The translations under genes were made by a program, and so were the position numbers. 64,000 nucleotides of DNA from Toxotes chatareus (Eukaryota; Chordata; Actinopteri; Toxotidae): positions 9,363,001 through 9,427,000 of the forward strand of contig CM028889.1 in the NCBI GenBank assembly GCA_016801885.1, in the 5' to 3' direction. This document shows positions 61,601 through 64,000 of the stretch, piece after piece (position 1 is the first letter of the stretch; each line of letters starts with the position of its first letter). The notes beneath the pieces are model-generated. The model saw only the letters and a list, made by a program, of their open reading frames with translations. It was not told where the DNA came from and did no database searches.

Positions 61601-63484
61601 GTGTTGATGTTTCTCACCCCCCCACCCGAAATTTTGTATCTTTCCAGGGAGAGAGGGGTCCTCCTGGTCTCGCTGGTGAGATTGGCACACGAGGAGACAT
61701 TGGCCAGCCAGGCGAGCCGGGGCTGAAAGGTGCCAGAGGAACTCGAGGCTCTCCAGTTAGTTCCCATTCTTCTTCTCCTCACCCAGTCCTGTCTTAGAAT
61801 CTGAAACTTTAATACAGAGAAAAGTGATTGTATTTAGTCTTGTGCTTCAGTATAGCATTCAGAGGAAATATAATTAATGTAATATACTTGATATTTAATC
61901 TTGTCCTGTATTAGTCTTAGTAGCACATTAACAAATCTCTATTTTCTAAATTTCAGTTAGGAGGTTTCCAGTTGTAGATTATGACAAAACAATCAGATTT
62001 TTTTTCTCTTAAGTGTTAAAGCTTTAAGAGCAAAGTATCAAATGTTCTTCTTTGTTCCAGGCCTGAGAGAGAAAGAAAATACAAGAAAAAGCTAAGAGGA
62101 ATGCATTCTTCCATTCTCTTCTGTCTTTTAGAGAAAGGCAGCTCCCCTCTCAGCAGAGCCACTAAGACCATGTTGTGAAAGCTGTGGGGAAAAAATTTAT
62201 ATCCCCATCATAAAACATCTCCGGTCACAGGATTCAGTTCGCATGTGTGTCCGTTTAAGGCCACAGTTATATTTAGCTGAACCAAAAAGAATAAGCAAAA
62301 CAAACAGCACTAGGACTGATTCACTATCTTGTTTTATGTGCATATTCTGTATCGCTTCCAGGGTAGGCCTGGAGTCATGGGGATAGAAGGGCAACCAGGA
62401 TTGGCTGGATACACCGTGAGTTTTTCCTACCTGTGGTTTTATGAAAAGCATTTTTACGAAAAACCCAAATCACCCCAAAATTGTGAACATGGGTCAAAGT
62501 ATCAAATCAATCTTAATCCTGCCTGGAGGATCTTTGTAAATGTGTCAGATATAGATCTCAACTCAACATAATAATTTCATAGTAATTTCAGTCCAAGTAA
62601 CTCACCTCCCCAGGTAGCCTTGTGTCATAAGCTTAGTATGTGCTGGAGACATTATGAGTTTGAGTCTGGTAGAGGACATCACATAGCATTCTTATATTCA
62701 ACTATTAATCTTGACTGTTAATTATTCAAAGAAAATAATGTAGCTGGAGGAAATACCACTTAAAATGCTACACAAATAACTACCAGAGCAAAGAGGTGGA
62801 ATTAAATACAATGAAATATTCAGGTTCATTTTTCCAGATAACCCCACATCCAGGTCAGTGCCAGTAATACTGGATTTAGGTTACATAACTTAAACCAGAC
62901 ACCTCAAGTTCATTTTGTCTGTTTTTATAAATGTGTGTGCACGTGTATGAAGGCTCTCAGATTCCTTCACACTTGACTCTTGTGACTGAGGGATTTCTGA
63001 GTCTCTGCCAAAACCTAAATCCTTAAGTGACAGAATGTAAGAGTTTCTCTACAAAGAACTGTGTTTATATCAGCAGCTCTGATTAATATGCTGACAGCTT
63101 TCACAGTGGAACTCTTTCTTTCTCTGAGGAACATGCCATAGCCAGTAGAGGCATGGAGGCTTTGTACAATAATCAGGTATCTGTGGGTTTTTTGGGTTTT
63201 TTTTAGGGACACCCTGGCAAGCCTGGGCCCATTGGACCACCAGGGCCTAAAGGTGAAAAGGTAAAATGATACCTGAACTACTGTTTGATATGAAATCATT
63301 TCAGTACCTTGATTTGGTGTTTTAATGCAGATTGCTTGTATGACCCACCTGGTTGCAAAATCTTGTGTCTGCTCGTGTGCATGTGTGATTGTGTGTTTTG
63401 TTTTTTGGTTTTTTTGCTACATTACAGGGTTACCCAGGCGAGGACAATAAGACCCCAGGACCGCCAGGGCCCTTAGGTGAACCA
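6516..63484 (+). CDS. col24a1: collagen alpha-1(XXIV) chain, partial gene (exons 2-42)
   Basis: This is a fibrillar collagen pro-alpha chain: a secreted subunit expected to trimerise in the ER and be laid down in extracellular matrix. Read along the + strand it encodes a signal-peptide end, a TSPN domain, a variable region, a Tyr/Asp-rich tract and 721 residues of triple helix in 41 exons. Type XXIV rather than XXVII is indicated by the mature start GVDILYRLGL (recalled human XXIV: GIDILHQLGL), by the Tyr-rich acidic segment before the helix, by GFPGDIG in exon 20 and by GYPGED in exon 42. Short imperfections in Gly-X-Y sit in exons 6 and 42, as in types XXIV and XXVII. The order and size of every helical exon match my recollection of human COL24A1 with none missing. 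The first coding exon and everything 3' of exon 42, including the C-propeptide, are not seen here. Family assignment is very secure; the paralogue assignment is strong but rests on remembered sequence. Confidence 0.95.
7830..7859. repeat. 11-bp perfect inverted repeat
   Basis: TATACCCTCTC and GAGAGGGTATA are separated by 8 nt in intron 2. No T-run or known element accompanies it. Confidence 0.7.
9647..9664. repeat. short (CA)n tract
   Basis: A run of about nine CA units in intron 2, with further scattered CA-rich DNA from 9485. Confidence 0.85.
10877..12258 (+). CDS. col24a1: col24a1 exon 3: TSPN domain, variable region, helix start
   Basis: This 1382-bp exon gives 460 full codons after two bases that complete a Gly. 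Counting from VDIL as residue 1, residues 1-210 form the laminin-G-like TSPN domain, with NNAFLFSVKD at 81-90, FTLGRMNS near 168-175 and four cysteines at 145, 185, 200 and 207, spaced as in types XXIV and XXVII. Residues ~211-418 are a Ser/Thr/Pro-rich, low-conservation variable region with three N-glycosylation sequons (NST, NNS, NGT). A Tyr/Asp/Glu-rich tract (12136-12228) follows, then the first helix residues GPKGEPGPP (12232-12258). The acceptor is cttcag and the donor gtgagt. Exon 3 carries the whole N-terminal non-collagenous region in one exon, as is usual for this family. No frame break is seen. Confidence 0.97.
12136..12228 (+). other. col24a1: acidic tyrosine-rich tract before the triple helix
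   Basis: These 31 codons contain six Tyr and twelve Asp/Glu, with motifs such as GSYDD, GGYDYGYEE and LYDYEDG. Human type XXIV has a comparable Tyr/Asp/Glu run at this place, as I recall it. Tyr beside acidic residues is the known context for tyrosine sulfation, as in the N-terminal regions of type V/XI collagens. Sulfation here is an inference. Confidence 0.75.
12259..15458. other. col24a1 intron 3
   Basis: Unique-looking AT-rich DNA until the terminal TC microsatellite. Confidence 0.85.
15361..15451. repeat. (TC)n microsatellite at the exon 4 acceptor
   Basis: About 67 bp of perfect TC repeats are followed by interrupted TC/TTC, ending 7 bp before exon 4. Confidence 0.97.
15459..15512 (+). 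CDS. col24a1: col24a1 exon 4 (Gly-X-Y)
   Basis: The 54-bp exon reads GPPGPPGLPGPPGKRGPR, followed by donor gtgagt. Its acceptor polypyrimidine tract is a long (TC)n microsatellite ending at gatttag. GKRGPR matches the recalled human type XXIV exon. Confidence 0.96.
16387..16428. repeat. perfect 15-bp stem-loop
   Basis: AAACACTGATGATGT (16387-16401) and ACATCATCAGTGTTT (16414-16428) are exact reverse complements around a 12-nt loop. Pairing does not extend outward. It lies about 290 bp left of R1. Confidence 0.85.
16679..16878. repeat. direct repeat R1 left of tRNA unit copy 1
   Basis: It begins cagttttccagctca and ends gggagctgcattgattggg. A shorter version (R2) lies at 17441-17574, directly after the tRNA unit. 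Phrases such as gatgagagacaaaacatcttc recur widely in teleost genomes as I recall, so this is dispersed repeat DNA of uncertain family. It contains an inverted repeat at 16703-16835. Confidence 0.75.
16703..16835. repeat. 45-bp imperfect inverted repeat inside R1
   Basis: Arm 1 (16703-16747, aagagttgaactgagg onward) is the near reverse complement of arm 2 (16790-16835, ending ccctcagttcagctctt), about 80% by eye, around a 42-nt loop. Confidence 0.75.
16879..17440 (-). repeat. duplicated tRNA-bearing unit, copy 1
   Basis: This segment aligns in direct orientation with 19798-20380. Shared blocks run from acatccaacct, through a poly-A tract and gtgtcaatccactgacaaaa, to the tRNA and on to the far flank gctatgagt. 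A 16-bp stretch next to the tRNA is missing relative to copy 2, a 5-bp aagat duplication is extra, and the middle (about 17140-17240) is diverged. Confidence 0.85.
17333..17406 (-). tRNA. tRNA-Asn(GTT), copy 1, antisense in intron 4
   Basis: The minus strand reads as a complete 74-nt cloverleaf without an intron. The 7-bp acceptor stem is GTCTCTG with CAGGGAC, including one G-T wobble. The A box is TGGCGCAATCGG, the anticodon loop is CTGTTAA (anticodon GTT), and the T arm is GGTGG/CCACC around the B box GGTTCGAGCCC, with discriminator G. It matches the vertebrate tRNA-Asn consensus as I recall it, with no visible mismatch. No run of four or more T follows within about 100 nt; instead comes a tail with GGGACTAATAAAG. 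It could be a working pol III gene or a recent tRNA-headed retro-copy. Confidence 0.93.
17441..17574. repeat. direct repeat R2 right of tRNA unit copy 1
   Basis: It shares cagttttccagctca, gatgagagac, aaacatcttcaggtatct and tatagccctgcaacagcac with R1 in the same orientation. It lacks about 65 bp of the R1 interior, including the left hairpin arm. Confidence 0.75.
19564..19617 (+). CDS. col24a1: col24a1 exon 5 (Gly-X-Y)
   Basis: The 54-bp exon reads GLTGPHGNPGQPGPPGPK between acceptor gttcag and donor gtgagt. GPHGNPG is shared with the recalled human XXIV chain (XXVII has PYGNPG). It lies between the two tRNA-bearing repeats. Confidence 0.96.
19798..20380 (-). repeat. duplicated tRNA-bearing unit, copy 2
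   Basis: This is the second copy of the unit in intron 4, now in intron 5, with exon 5 between the two. It has about 20 extra bases near 19975-19995 and an insertion near 20334-20352. It is not bracketed by the direct repeats seen around copy 1. Confidence 0.85.
20253..20326 (-). tRNA. tRNA-Asn(GTT), copy 2, antisense in intron 5
   Basis: All 74 bases are identical to the copy in intron 4, with the same orientation and the same flanks on both sides. Its 3' tail is more complete, keeping TGCAATTTCACCATTG, which is deleted in copy 1. Acceptor, D, anticodon and T stems all pair. A canonical T-run terminator is likewise absent close by, so transcription is uncertain. Confidence 0.93.
21174..21214. 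repeat. (AT)n microsatellite
   Basis: About 40 bp of AT dinucleotides with one early interruption, in intron 5. Confidence 0.95.
23112..23165 (+). CDS. col24a1: col24a1 exon 6 (helix imperfection)
   Basis: The 54-bp exon reads GSKGDPGLSPGQAPPGEK. The triplet pattern breaks at GLSP (four residues) and GQAPP (five residues), the N-terminal imperfection typical of types XXIV and XXVII. Acceptor ttctag, donor gtagga. Confidence 0.95.
23166..24598. other. col24a1 intron 6
   Basis: T-rich after the donor, then AT-rich; no feature is seen. Confidence 0.85.
24599..24652 (+). CDS. col24a1: col24a1 exon 7 (Gly-X-Y)
   Basis: The 54-bp exon reads GDRGPPGPPGPDGFPGPL. Acceptor caatag, donor gtaaga. From here to exon 17 exon sizes alternate strictly 54/45. 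Confidence 0.96.
24653..26619. other. col24a1 intron 7
   Basis: A GC-richer patch at about 25200-25800 has no readable gene or repeat signature; nothing else is seen. Confidence 0.8.
26620..26664 (+). CDS. col24a1: col24a1 exon 8 (Gly-X-Y)
   Basis: The 45-bp exon reads GPKGYSGPLGLPGEQ. Acceptor ttcaag, donor gtaagt. The LGLPGEQ end resembles the recalled human LPGLPGEQ. Confidence 0.95.
26665..27935. other. col24a1 intron 8
   Basis: It contains the hAT-type MITE; the rest is plain. Confidence 0.85.
26924..27260. mobile_element. hAT-type MITE
   Basis: The 337-bp segment starts CAGTGTTTCCCACAG and ends TATAGGAAACACTA, an imperfect terminal inverted repeat of hAT type. tgtgcc directly abuts both ends (26918-26923 and 27261-27266), which fits a partly decayed target-site duplication. 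It has no coding capacity. Confidence 0.7.
27936..27989 (+). CDS. col24a1: col24a1 exon 9 (Gly-X-Y)
   Basis: The 54-bp exon reads GIPGPPGEAGAAGYPGRQ. The acceptor is ctgcag. The donor gtgcag is weaker than its neighbours. GYPGRQ is shared with human type XXIV. Confidence 0.96.
27990..28507. other. col24a1 intron 9
   Basis: Nothing beyond splice signals is seen. Confidence 0.85.
28508..28552 (+). CDS. col24a1: col24a1 exon 10 (Gly-X-Y)
   Basis: The 45-bp exon reads GSAGPQGNPGPKGVR between ttgcag and gtaagt. GNPGPKG is shared with human type XXIV. Confidence 0.96.
28553..30174. other. col24a1 intron 10
   Basis: Purine-rich around 28840-29070 and an A12 run near 29209; no gene is seen. Confidence 0.85.
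30175..30228 (+). CDS. col24a1: col24a1 exon 11 (Gly-X-Y)
   Basis: The 54-bp exon reads GFIGPPGVAGPLGPEGEK between ttccag and gtgagt. GFIG and LGPEGE are conserved with type XXIV. Confidence 0.96.
30229..30985. other. col24a1 intron 11
   Basis: T-rich DNA. The stretch near 30730 (cagggaaatcctggtcttta) superficially looks collagen-like but does not hold a Gly-X-Y exon. Confidence 0.8.
30986..31030 (+). CDS. col24a1: col24a1 exon 12 (Gly-X-Y)
   Basis: The 45-bp exon reads GIPGPVGKPGPKGRH. The acceptor is ttttag. The donor gtaata departs from consensus at +5. Confidence 0.94.
31031..31976. other. col24a1 intron 12
   Basis: No feature is seen. Confidence 0.85.
31977..32030 (+). CDS. col24a1: col24a1 exon 13 (Gly-X-Y)
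   Basis: The 54-bp exon reads GGVGDAGERGPPGPDGNE between ttgcag and gtgaga. It aligns with human GFPGDFGDRGPAG, an acidic/basic cluster. Confidence 0.96.
32031..32685. other. col24a1 intron 13
   Basis: No feature is seen. Confidence 0.85.
32686..32730 (+). CDS. col24a1: col24a1 exon 14 (Gly-X-Y)
   Basis: The 45-bp exon reads GPVGGTGISGFPGLR between tcacag and gtgagt. VGGTG and GFPGLR are shared with human XXIV, and help distinguish it from XXVII. Confidence 0.96.
34350..34526 (-). mobile_element. short L2-like/SINE insertion with 18-bp target-site duplication
   Basis: The core 34368-34508 contains ggtcgcgggg, gcctatcccagctg and acaccctggactggtcgcca, a very common teleost L2-type 3' end as I recall it. 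On the minus strand it ends in an (AAATG)n tail. It is flanked on both sides by the perfect 18-bp direct repeat acaaaattatgtatattt (34350-34367 and 34509-34526), the mark of target-primed insertion. Confidence 0.88.
36067..36090. repeat. short interrupted (CA)n tract
   Basis: Interrupted CA repeats in intron 14, followed by catcatcatcatc. Confidence 0.85.
36531..36584 (+). CDS. col24a1: col24a1 exon 15 (Gly-X-Y)
   Basis: The 54-bp exon reads GDPGPEGPRGLPGLVGPQ between tccacag and gtaggc. Confidence 0.95.
36585..36983. other. col24a1 intron 15
   Basis: It ends in a CT-rich acceptor tract (36908-36980); nothing else is seen. Confidence 0.85.
36984..37028 (+). CDS. col24a1: col24a1 exon 16 (Gly-X-Y)
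   Basis: The 45-bp exon reads GPAGRAGLPGLKGDK. The acceptor is ggcag after a CT-rich tract. The donor gtgatc is weak. GLPGLKGDK matches the human GLPGIKGDK segment. Confidence 0.95.
37029..37334. other. col24a1 intron 16
   Basis: Short intron with nothing notable. Confidence 0.85.
37335..37388 (+). CDS. col24a1: col24a1 exon 17 (Gly-X-Y)
   Basis: The 54-bp exon reads GDMGQRGEPGEMGYQGDK between ttcag and gtaagt. It ends the alternating 54/45 series. Confidence 0.96.
37389..37910. other. col24a1 intron 17
   Basis: Nothing notable. Confidence 0.85.
37911..37964 (+). CDS. col24a1: col24a1 exon 18 (Gly-X-Y)
   Basis: The 54-bp exon reads GPAGAPGPPGPRGKPGPP between tttcag and gtatgt. Confidence 0.96.
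37965..38418. other. col24a1 intron 18
   Basis: It ends with the TTTTA tandem repeat; nothing else is seen. Confidence 0.85.
38378..38412. repeat. (TTTTA)n repeat at the exon 19 acceptor
   Basis: Tandem pentamers run up to six bases before exon 19 and must serve as its polypyrimidine tract. Confidence 0.9.
38419..38472 (+). CDS. col24a1: col24a1 exon 19 (Gly-X-Y)
   Basis: The 54-bp exon reads GKIGEMGAQGPPGPPGPE. The acceptor aaacag directly follows a (TTTTA)n repeat; the donor is gtagga. Confidence 0.95.
38473..40426. other. col24a1 intron 19
   Basis: AT-rich with a small inverted repeat near its end; no gene is seen. Confidence 0.85.
40314..40334. repeat. 8-bp inverted repeat
   Basis: CAATGTAC and GTACATTG lie around a 5-nt loop, about 90 bp before exon 20. 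Confidence 0.6.
40427..40480 (+). CDS. col24a1: col24a1 exon 20 (Gly-X-Y)
   Basis: The 54-bp exon reads GFPGDIGVPGPNGPPGPK, nearly the recalled human GFPGDIGIPGQNGPEGPK and among the most conserved exons here. Acceptor tgccag, donor gtacaa. Confidence 0.96.
40563..40616 (+). CDS. col24a1: col24a1 exon 21 (Gly-X-Y)
   Basis: The 54-bp exon reads GLQGARGPQGPPGPKGIE between tttcag and gtgaga. It is only 82 bp downstream of exon 20, the shortest intron in the window. Confidence 0.96.
40957..40982. repeat. (CA)n microsatellite
   Basis: About 26 bp of CA repeats in intron 21. Confidence 0.95.
41435..41545 (-). mobile_element. tRNA-derived SINE-like fragment
   Basis: The minus strand has a B-box-like GGTTCTATTCTGG, then GGGGACATTTG and CATTTCCTGCCTG. 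This resembles the tRNA-related body of a common teleost SINE. The head is too diverged for a cloverleaf. Boundaries are approximate. Confidence 0.45.
41663..42170 (+). mobile_element. degenerate Tc1-like DNA transposon relic
   Basis: The left end reads acggatgagccaaaacatta, followed by tgaagtgaataatactgatt, like the terminal region of a common fish Tc1-type transposon recalled from memory. Inside are transposase-gene fragments, including ccggtcagagtgtccatgct, gtccactatcaaaagcgcct and ttcaggaatggtttgtggaa. Large internal deletions and stops leave no open frame, and the right terminal repeat is not seen. It is a dead copy. Confidence 0.8.
42463..42507 (+). CDS. col24a1: col24a1 exon 22 (Gly-X-Y)
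   Basis: The 45-bp exon reads GDEGPLGPPGNAGPT between ctacag and gtaaga. It aligns with human GEEGPIG. Confidence 0.95.
42723..42776 (+). CDS. col24a1: col24a1 exon 23 (Gly-X-Y)
   Basis: The 54-bp exon reads GRPGRKGYIGEPGPEGLE between ttgcag and gtgagt. GEPGPEGL is shared with human XXIV. Confidence 0.96.
42777..43411. other. col24a1 intron 23
   Basis: No feature is seen. Confidence 0.85.
43412..43456 (+). CDS. col24a1: col24a1 exon 24 (Gly-X-Y)
   Basis: The 45-bp exon reads GEKGEMGNVGKIGPQ between ttgcag and gtaagt. GNVGKIG aligns with human GNIGKIG. Confidence 0.95.
43457..47157. other. col24a1 intron 24
   Basis: A large intron with an A-run near 44668 and the terminal TCTCC repeat. No gene or recognised transposon is seen. 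Confidence 0.8.
47130..47155. repeat. (TCTCC)n repeat at the exon 25 acceptor
   Basis: Five tandem CTCTC-type pentamers directly precede the ag of exon 25. Confidence 0.92.
47158..47211 (+). CDS. col24a1: col24a1 exon 25 (Gly-X-Y)
   Basis: The 54-bp exon reads GPVGLIGIAGVIGVPGEK. It is low in proline and rich in Ile/Val. The polypyrimidine tract is a (TCTCC)n repeat; the donor is gtaagg. Confidence 0.95.
47212..48536. other. col24a1 intron 25
   Basis: No feature is seen. The ~120-codon open frame near 47717-48079 has no collagen or other recognisable character. Confidence 0.8.
48537..48590 (+). CDS. col24a1: col24a1 exon 26 (Gly-X-Y)
   Basis: The 54-bp exon reads GDRGPAGPTGPVGEKGPR between ccccag and gtaagt. 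Confidence 0.96.
49590..49651. repeat. (GT)n microsatellite
   Basis: About 62 bp of uninterrupted GT dinucleotides in intron 26, in a setting of ggctggctggaag-like imperfect repeats (49485-49560). Confidence 0.97.
50074..50300. repeat. dispersed teleost repeat ('tatatagcgcc' type)
   Basis: It starts with repeated caatt, then tttatctatatagcgcc, tctcaaagcgctttaca, gcaagcacttaaggcgacag and aaggaaaaactcccctttaa, and fades into a purine-rich end. From memory this is one of the most frequent interspersed repeats in percomorph fish. No target-site duplication was found. Confidence 0.8.
50405..50458 (+). CDS. col24a1: col24a1 exon 27 (Gly-X-Y)
   Basis: The 54-bp exon reads GYPGLPGSPGDIGMQGAP. The acceptor is the less usual tataag after a T-rich tract; the donor is gtaagt. 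A dispersed repeat ends about 100 bp upstream. Confidence 0.94.
50459..51163. other. col24a1 intron 27
   Basis: No feature is seen. Confidence 0.85.
51164..51217 (+). CDS. col24a1: col24a1 exon 28 (Gly-X-Y)
   Basis: The 54-bp exon reads GPQGQRGSPGIPGTKGRR between tcacag and gtaaga. It has a basic end, as in human GPKGQR. Confidence 0.96.
51218..52670. other. col24a1 intron 28
   Basis: An A-run near 51820 and purine-rich DNA at 52130-52380; no gene is seen. Confidence 0.85.
52671..52724 (+). CDS. col24a1: col24a1 exon 29 (Gly-X-Y)
   Basis: The 54-bp exon reads GPQGPDGPLGEPGSEGTK between gcacag and gtaaac. It aligns with human GSRGPDGLLGE. Confidence 0.96.
52950..52994 (+). CDS. col24a1: col24a1 exon 30 (Gly-X-Y)
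   Basis: The 45-bp exon reads GERGDIGQKGEPGFI between ttgcag and gtaagt. Confidence 0.95.
52995..54595. other. col24a1 intron 30
   Basis: No feature is seen. Confidence 0.85.
54596..54640 (+). CDS. col24a1: col24a1 exon 31 (Gly-X-Y)
   Basis: The 45-bp exon reads GKAGSPGERGPPGKP between ttgaag and gtaagt. It aligns with human GKTGNPGERG. Confidence 0.95.
54641..57164. other. col24a1 intron 31
   Basis: AT-rich; no gene or recognised repeat is seen. Confidence 0.85.
57165..57218 (+). CDS. col24a1: col24a1 exon 32 (Gly-X-Y)
   Basis: The 54-bp exon reads GKPGNPGSTGERGPHGEP between ttccag and gtaagt. PGSTG is shared with human XXIV. Confidence 0.96.
57219..57898. other. col24a1 intron 32
   Basis: No feature is seen. 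Confidence 0.85.
57899..57952 (+). CDS. col24a1: col24a1 exon 33 (Gly-X-Y, weak donor)
   Basis: The 54-bp exon reads GPKGPPGEAGPDGEQGPE after ttccag. The frame and the 54-bp size require the donor gaa/gtactt, which keeps GTA but lacks the usual +4 to +5 AG. Read-through would meet a stop eight codons later. Confidence 0.92.
58090..58143 (+). CDS. col24a1: col24a1 exon 34 (Gly-X-Y, weak donor)
   Basis: The 54-bp exon reads GVPGAEGEPGAVGEPGLK after ttgcag. The donor aag/gtcagc is poor at +3. Confidence 0.94.
58440..58493 (+). CDS. col24a1: col24a1 exon 35 (Gly-X-Y)
   Basis: The 54-bp exon reads GDAGPPGAEGEQGQEGIR between ttgcag and gtgagt. It is rich in Glu/Gln. Confidence 0.96.
58494..59919. 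other. col24a1 intron 35
   Basis: No feature is seen. Confidence 0.85.
59920..59973 (+). CDS. col24a1: col24a1 exon 36 (Gly-X-Y)
   Basis: The 54-bp exon reads GPPGPPGEDGPQGKDGAK between ttgcag and gtaaac. GKDG is shared with human XXIV. Confidence 0.96.
59974..60397. other. col24a1 intron 36
   Basis: Short A-runs only. Confidence 0.85.
60398..60505 (+). CDS. col24a1: col24a1 exon 37 (108-bp Gly-X-Y)
   Basis: This double-size exon encodes 36 residues, from GEPGERGPIGEPGEKG to GEPGKQGFR, with no break in the triplet pattern. Acceptor gtcag, donor gtaaga. A 108-bp exon sits at the matching place in human XXIV. Confidence 0.96.
60506..61237. other. col24a1 intron 37
   Basis: No feature is seen. 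Confidence 0.85.
61238..61291 (+). CDS. col24a1: col24a1 exon 38 (Gly-X-Y)
   Basis: The 54-bp exon reads GPEGKLGPPGNRGRHGKK between ttacag and gtaaag. The GRHGKK end is strongly basic and corresponds to human GRPGKK. Confidence 0.96.
61292..61647. other. col24a1 intron 38
   Basis: No feature is seen. Confidence 0.85.
61648..61755 (+). CDS. col24a1: col24a1 exon 39 (108-bp Gly-X-Y)
   Basis: This second double-size exon has 36 residues, from GERGPPGLAGEIGTRG to GLKGARGTRGSP. GARGTRG is identical in human XXIV. Acceptor ttccag, donor gttagt. Confidence 0.96.
61756..62361. other. col24a1 intron 39
   Basis: No feature is seen. Confidence 0.85.
62362..62415 (+). CDS. col24a1: col24a1 exon 40 (Gly-X-Y)
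   Basis: The 54-bp exon reads GRPGVMGIEGQPGLAGYT between ttccag and gtgagt. It aligns with human GLMGPDGEPGIPGY. Confidence 0.96.
62416..63206. other. col24a1 intron 40
   Basis: No feature is seen before the T-rich acceptor tract. Confidence 0.85.
63207..63260 (+). CDS. col24a1: col24a1 exon 41 (Gly-X-Y)
   Basis: The 54-bp exon reads GHPGKPGPIGPPGPKGEK between ttttag and gtaaaa. GPKGEK is conserved. Confidence 0.96.
63428..63484 (+). CDS. col24a1: col24a1 exon 42 (57 bp, helix imperfection)
   Basis: The 57-bp exon reads GYPGEDNKTPGPPGPLGEP. GEDNKTP puts seven residues before the next triplet, an extra residue that makes this exon 57 rather than 54 bp. The recalled human XXIV chain has GYPGEDSTVLGPPG at this point. 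Acceptor ttacag, donor gtaggt. This is the last exon in the window. Confidence 0.96.
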
Positions 63485-64000
63485 GTAGGTCTTGCTTTCC
63501 TTTAAACTCTCCCTTCTGGTCCCTAACACTCTTTGCTATGTTAAATTCCAAGCCGCTTAAATACCGGATTGACACAGTAAAAGTTAATCCTGATCAACTC
63601 CTGGTTTTAGCATAGAGTACACTCTTTTTTTTTTTTTGTCTGACCAGATTGACAATAATATGTCAGTGTTCCTGTTTTTAAGTCTGTCATGCATGTGGAC
63701 CCCGATTATCAACCTGTGTGGTTCAGACTTTTTCTGTTCATTGCAGGCTGAGCATGTACAGAAAATGTTTTATGTTAACAGGGGTTTTTCACTTTCAGGA
63801 TAAAGCTTAAGCTTAGCTTGGTTTGTGTTCTTAAACTGATCCCTCATAAAGTAGCGGTCTGTCACAAGCTTCAGTACTATGAATTTATACAAAACATATT
63901 TGTCTCTCACAAGGGCAAGAGTGCCACAGAGGGCTGTTATTCACCCTAAGTTACCTCAAAGATTCTCCATATTCCTCAGCCCCCGAGAAAACAAAGTAAT
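63485..64000. other. col24a1 intron 42, start only
   Basis: No further Gly-X-Y exon appears before the window ends, so the next exon lies beyond position 64000. Confidence 0.85.

Noticed and set aside
10877..63484. Assignment to col27a1 instead of col24a1
   Set aside because: Type XXVII has the same architecture, but the mature N-terminus, GPHGNPG, VGGTG, GARGTRG and GYPGED, plus the Tyr/Asp tract, match type XXIV better as I recall both. A tree with both human chains would settle it.
1..64000. CRISPR array, operon or prokaryotic-type system
   Set aside because: The window is a vertebrate intron/exon locus; no spaced direct-repeat array or compact gene cluster is present.

Overview
The window is teleost fish genomic DNA, probably from a percomorph-type fish. 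The evidence is vertebrate-style intron/exon structure plus several dispersed repeats typical of fish genomes: an L2-type tail, a Tc1-like relic, a hAT-type MITE and the 'tatatagcgcc' repeat. It holds the 5' and middle part of one gene on the + strand, the fibrillar collagen alpha-1(XXIV) chain, col24a1. Nearly all other DNA is intron or upstream sequence. The species cannot be named from the sequence.

Layout. Positions 1-6515 are upstream or intron 1 and show no convincing exon. Exon 2 (6516-6586) carries the end of a signal peptide. Exon 3 (10877-12258) is one large exon with the thrombospondin-N-terminal-like (TSPN) domain, a Ser/Thr/Pro-rich variable region, a Tyr/Asp-rich acidic tract and the first nine Gly-X-Y residues. 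Exons 4-42 (15459-63484) are 39 small exons that encode 712 further residues of triple helix. They are 54 bp (27 exons), 45 bp (9), 108 bp (2) or 57 bp (1), each starts with a complete glycine codon, and all junctions are phase 0. Exon order, exon sizes and the two imperfection sites (exons 6 and 42) agree exon by exon with human COL24A1 as I recall it, and less well with COL27A1. The first coding exon, the rest of the triple helix and the C-propeptide lie outside the window.

Introns 4 and 5 hold the most unusual structure. Two 74-nt tRNA-Asn(GTT) genes, identical to each other, lie antisense to the collagen gene. Each sits in one copy of a duplicated ~560-bp unit whose flanks have diverged. 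Copy 1 is bracketed by related direct repeats, one of which contains a 45-bp imperfect inverted repeat. Other mobile or repeat DNA includes an L2-like insertion with an 18-bp target-site duplication (intron 14), a hAT-type MITE (intron 8), a SINE-like piece and a Tc1-like transposon relic (intron 21), an interspersed repeat next to exon 27, and several microsatellites. Three of the low-complexity tracts lie inside or against the polypyrimidine tracts of exons 4, 19 and 25.

All coordinates come from reading splice sites and reading frame by eye. Comparisons with human collagens are from memory, not from a database search.
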